DNA from: Anaerolineae bacterium
Lineage (GTDB): Bacteria > Chloroflexota > Anaerolineae > 4572-78 > NAK82
Direction: 5' to 3'
Length of the DNA stretch: 7,769 bases
Assembly (NCBI GenBank): GCA_025062175.1
Contig: JANXAX010000110.1
Location: 1 to 7,769, forward strand
Part shown: positions 6,528 through 7,769 of the stretch, one piece after another
Layout: each line of letters begins with the position of its first letter
How positions within the stretch are numbered: position 1 is the first letter of the stretch
Made by a program: the position numbers and the translations under genes
The notes under the pieces: generated by a model
What the model was told of the DNA's origin: nothing
Database searches by the model: none
Seen by the model: only the letters and a program-made list of their open reading frames with translations

Positions 6528-7769
6528 CTATGCCAGCAATGTGGTTTGCAGACGATACATACGCCGATAAAGGGTATCGTGCTCCAGCAGCTCGCTGTGA
6601 CGACCGCGCTCTACAATGCGCCCCGCCTGTAACACCAGCACTTCATCCATCCCTTCTAAAGCGACCAGGCGATGGGTGATGACGATGCAGGTGCGCCCGT
6701 GCATCAGGGTCTCCAGGGCGTTCCACAATGCGCGTTCGGTGAGCGCATCCAGATTGGCCGTCGGCTCGTCCAGGATCAGGAAAGGTGTATCGCACAGCAG
6801 CGCACGCGCGACCGCGAGGCGCTGCCGTTCTCCACCGCTGAGGCGTATCCCGTGTTCACCGATCCAGGTCTCCAGGCCATCGGGCAGCGCGCGCACGAAG
6901 TCGGCCAGCTGCGCCACCTCCAGGACGTGCCACAGTGCCGCTTCATCCGCCTCAGGACAGGCCAGAGACAGGTTCTCGCGCACAGTGCCATTGAAGAGAT
7001 GGGTGTGCTGAGTCACCACGCCGATCAAGCGGCGCACATCTTCGGCGCGATAGGCGCGCAGGTCATAGCCTCCCAGGCGGATGCTCCCCTCTGCATACTC
7101 CCAGAAACGGAGCAGCAGGTTGACCAGGGTGGTCTTGCCACTCCCACTGGCGCCGACAATCGCCACCCGTCCGCCTGCAGGCACGCGGAAGGTGATGCCG
7201 TCCAGAGCGAGCGGGGCATCGGACGCATAGCGGAAACACAGCGCTTCCACTTCTAAGCTGTAATCGGTGGGTTGGGGCGAGGTGCTGGCGACATCCTGGA
7301 CGGCTGGTGTGGCATCGATCACTTCGAAAAGGCGCCGCGCCGCCGCCAGGTTGTTCTCCAGCTGCTGGAACGCGCCAGGTAGCGGTGCTACCGCCTCGAA
7401 GCTGGCCAGCATCGCCAGCAACAACACTGCCAGGCTCACCCCGTCCAGGCGGCCCTCACGCACCAGTGGAATGGCGACGATCAATAAGGCAGCCGCTGCC
7501 ATGTGAGCGAGCAATCCTCCTAGGGCGTCGTTCAGGGCAGCGAGGCGCACTATGCGTGCCTGGATGTGGATGAGGTGACCGTTCATTTGCATCAGTCGGG
7601 CGAGCTGTTCCGAAGCTCGATTGAAAGCCAGCAGATCGGCTAGGCCCTGGATGGTGTCCACCAACGCGGCGGCAAGGGCGGCGCGCGCGTCCGCCAGCTG
7701 GCGTTCTGGTGAGCGGCTGAGCAGACGGGTCGTGATAGGCAGCAGTGCACCGGTCGCCAACAAAAAGGC
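6528..7769 (-). CDS. cydC: CydC-like ABC exporter half (N-terminus outside the window)
   Basis: The visible 413 residues are the C-terminal part of a membrane-ATPase fusion exporter; the beginning lies past base 7769. Residues 1-145 are the end of the membrane domain, with hydrophobic segments near 1-11, 85-103 and 110-128. The ATPase follows: Walker A GASGSGKT (206-213), Q-loop Q254, signature LSGGERQ (310-316), Walker B FLILDEP (330-336) with E335, and switch H366. The VDTIQGLADLLAF segment (37-49) and the ATPase wording resemble CydC more than other exporters. CydC pairs with CydD in the inner membrane and is needed for cytochrome bd assembly; the pair was described as exporting cysteine and glutathione, and haem transport has been proposed more recently. 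CydD is not visible and would probably lie upstream. All catalytic motifs are intact. A general lipid or drug exporter half is the main alternative. Confidence 0.85.
   Translation of the reverse strand, partial: AFLLATGALLPITTRLLSRSPERQLADARAALAAALVDTIQGLADLLAFNRASEQLARLMQMNGHLIHIQARIVRLAALNDALGGLLAHMAAAALLIVAIPLVREGRLDGVSLAVLLLAMLASFEAVAPLPGAFQQLENNLAAARRLFEVIDATPAVQDVASTSPQPTDYSLEVEALCFRYASDAPLALDGITFRVPAGGRVAIVGASGSGKTTLVNLLLRFWEYAEGSIRLGGYDLRAYRAEDVRRLIGVVTQHTHLFNGTVRENLSLACPEADEAALWHVLEVAQLADFVRALPDGLETWIGEHGIRLSGGERQRLAVARALLCDTPFLILDEPTANLDALTERALWNALETLMHGRTCIVITHRLVALEGMDEVLVLQAGRIVERGRHSELLEHDTLYRRMYRLQTTLLA

Noticed and set aside
7758..7769. TTG at 7763 as a start codon for the ABC transporter
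   Set aside because: The frame remains open to the window edge, and a CydC protein has several membrane segments before this point. The gene is truncated by the window, not short.

Overview
This is a GC-rich bacterial window of 7,769 bases with five protein genes, one of them cut by the window end. The gene set and protein style (a long PriA, a Memo-family protein, a CydC-like half transporter, a PatB/MalY aminotransferase) would suit a Chloroflexota-type bacterium such as Anaerolineae, Caldilineae or a relative. That assignment is an impression from protein style, not a measured result.

Layout. Bases 1-244 hold no gene I recognise, but they contain a run of short perfect hairpins and, at 213-241, two adjoining dyads just upstream of a promoter-like pair (TTGGAC 245-250, TATATA 269-274). 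The plus-strand PatB/MalY-type PLP enzyme follows (322-1491). It converges on the minus-strand priA gene (1499-4453) with only 7 bases between the stop codons. Upstream of priA on the same strand lie a Memo-family gene (4459-5292, 5 bases from the priA start) and an unrecognised membrane protein gene (5354-6253). A fairly AT-rich 274-base gap (6254-6527) carries an extended -10 promoter candidate for this three-gene unit and several inverted repeats. The window ends inside a minus-strand ABC exporter half most like CydC (6528-7769, N-terminus missing).

How the genes relate. The membrane protein, Memo and PriA are co-oriented and closely spaced, so they probably form one transcription unit read from about 6320 down to 1499. 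PriA is the replication-restart helicase; Memo-family function in bacteria is unsettled; the membrane protein is unknown. CydC normally works with CydD, whose gene would lie outside the window. The PatB-type enzyme is a separate, oppositely directed gene.

I see no convincing evidence of a wholly new system. The points most worth a second look are an expanded series of winged-helix-like segments in PriA (about 230 extra residues before the helicase core), the unknown membrane protein co-transcribed with Memo and PriA, and the structured non-coding stretches at 1-241 and 6300-6420. No tRNA, rRNA, CRISPR array or insertion sequence was seen.
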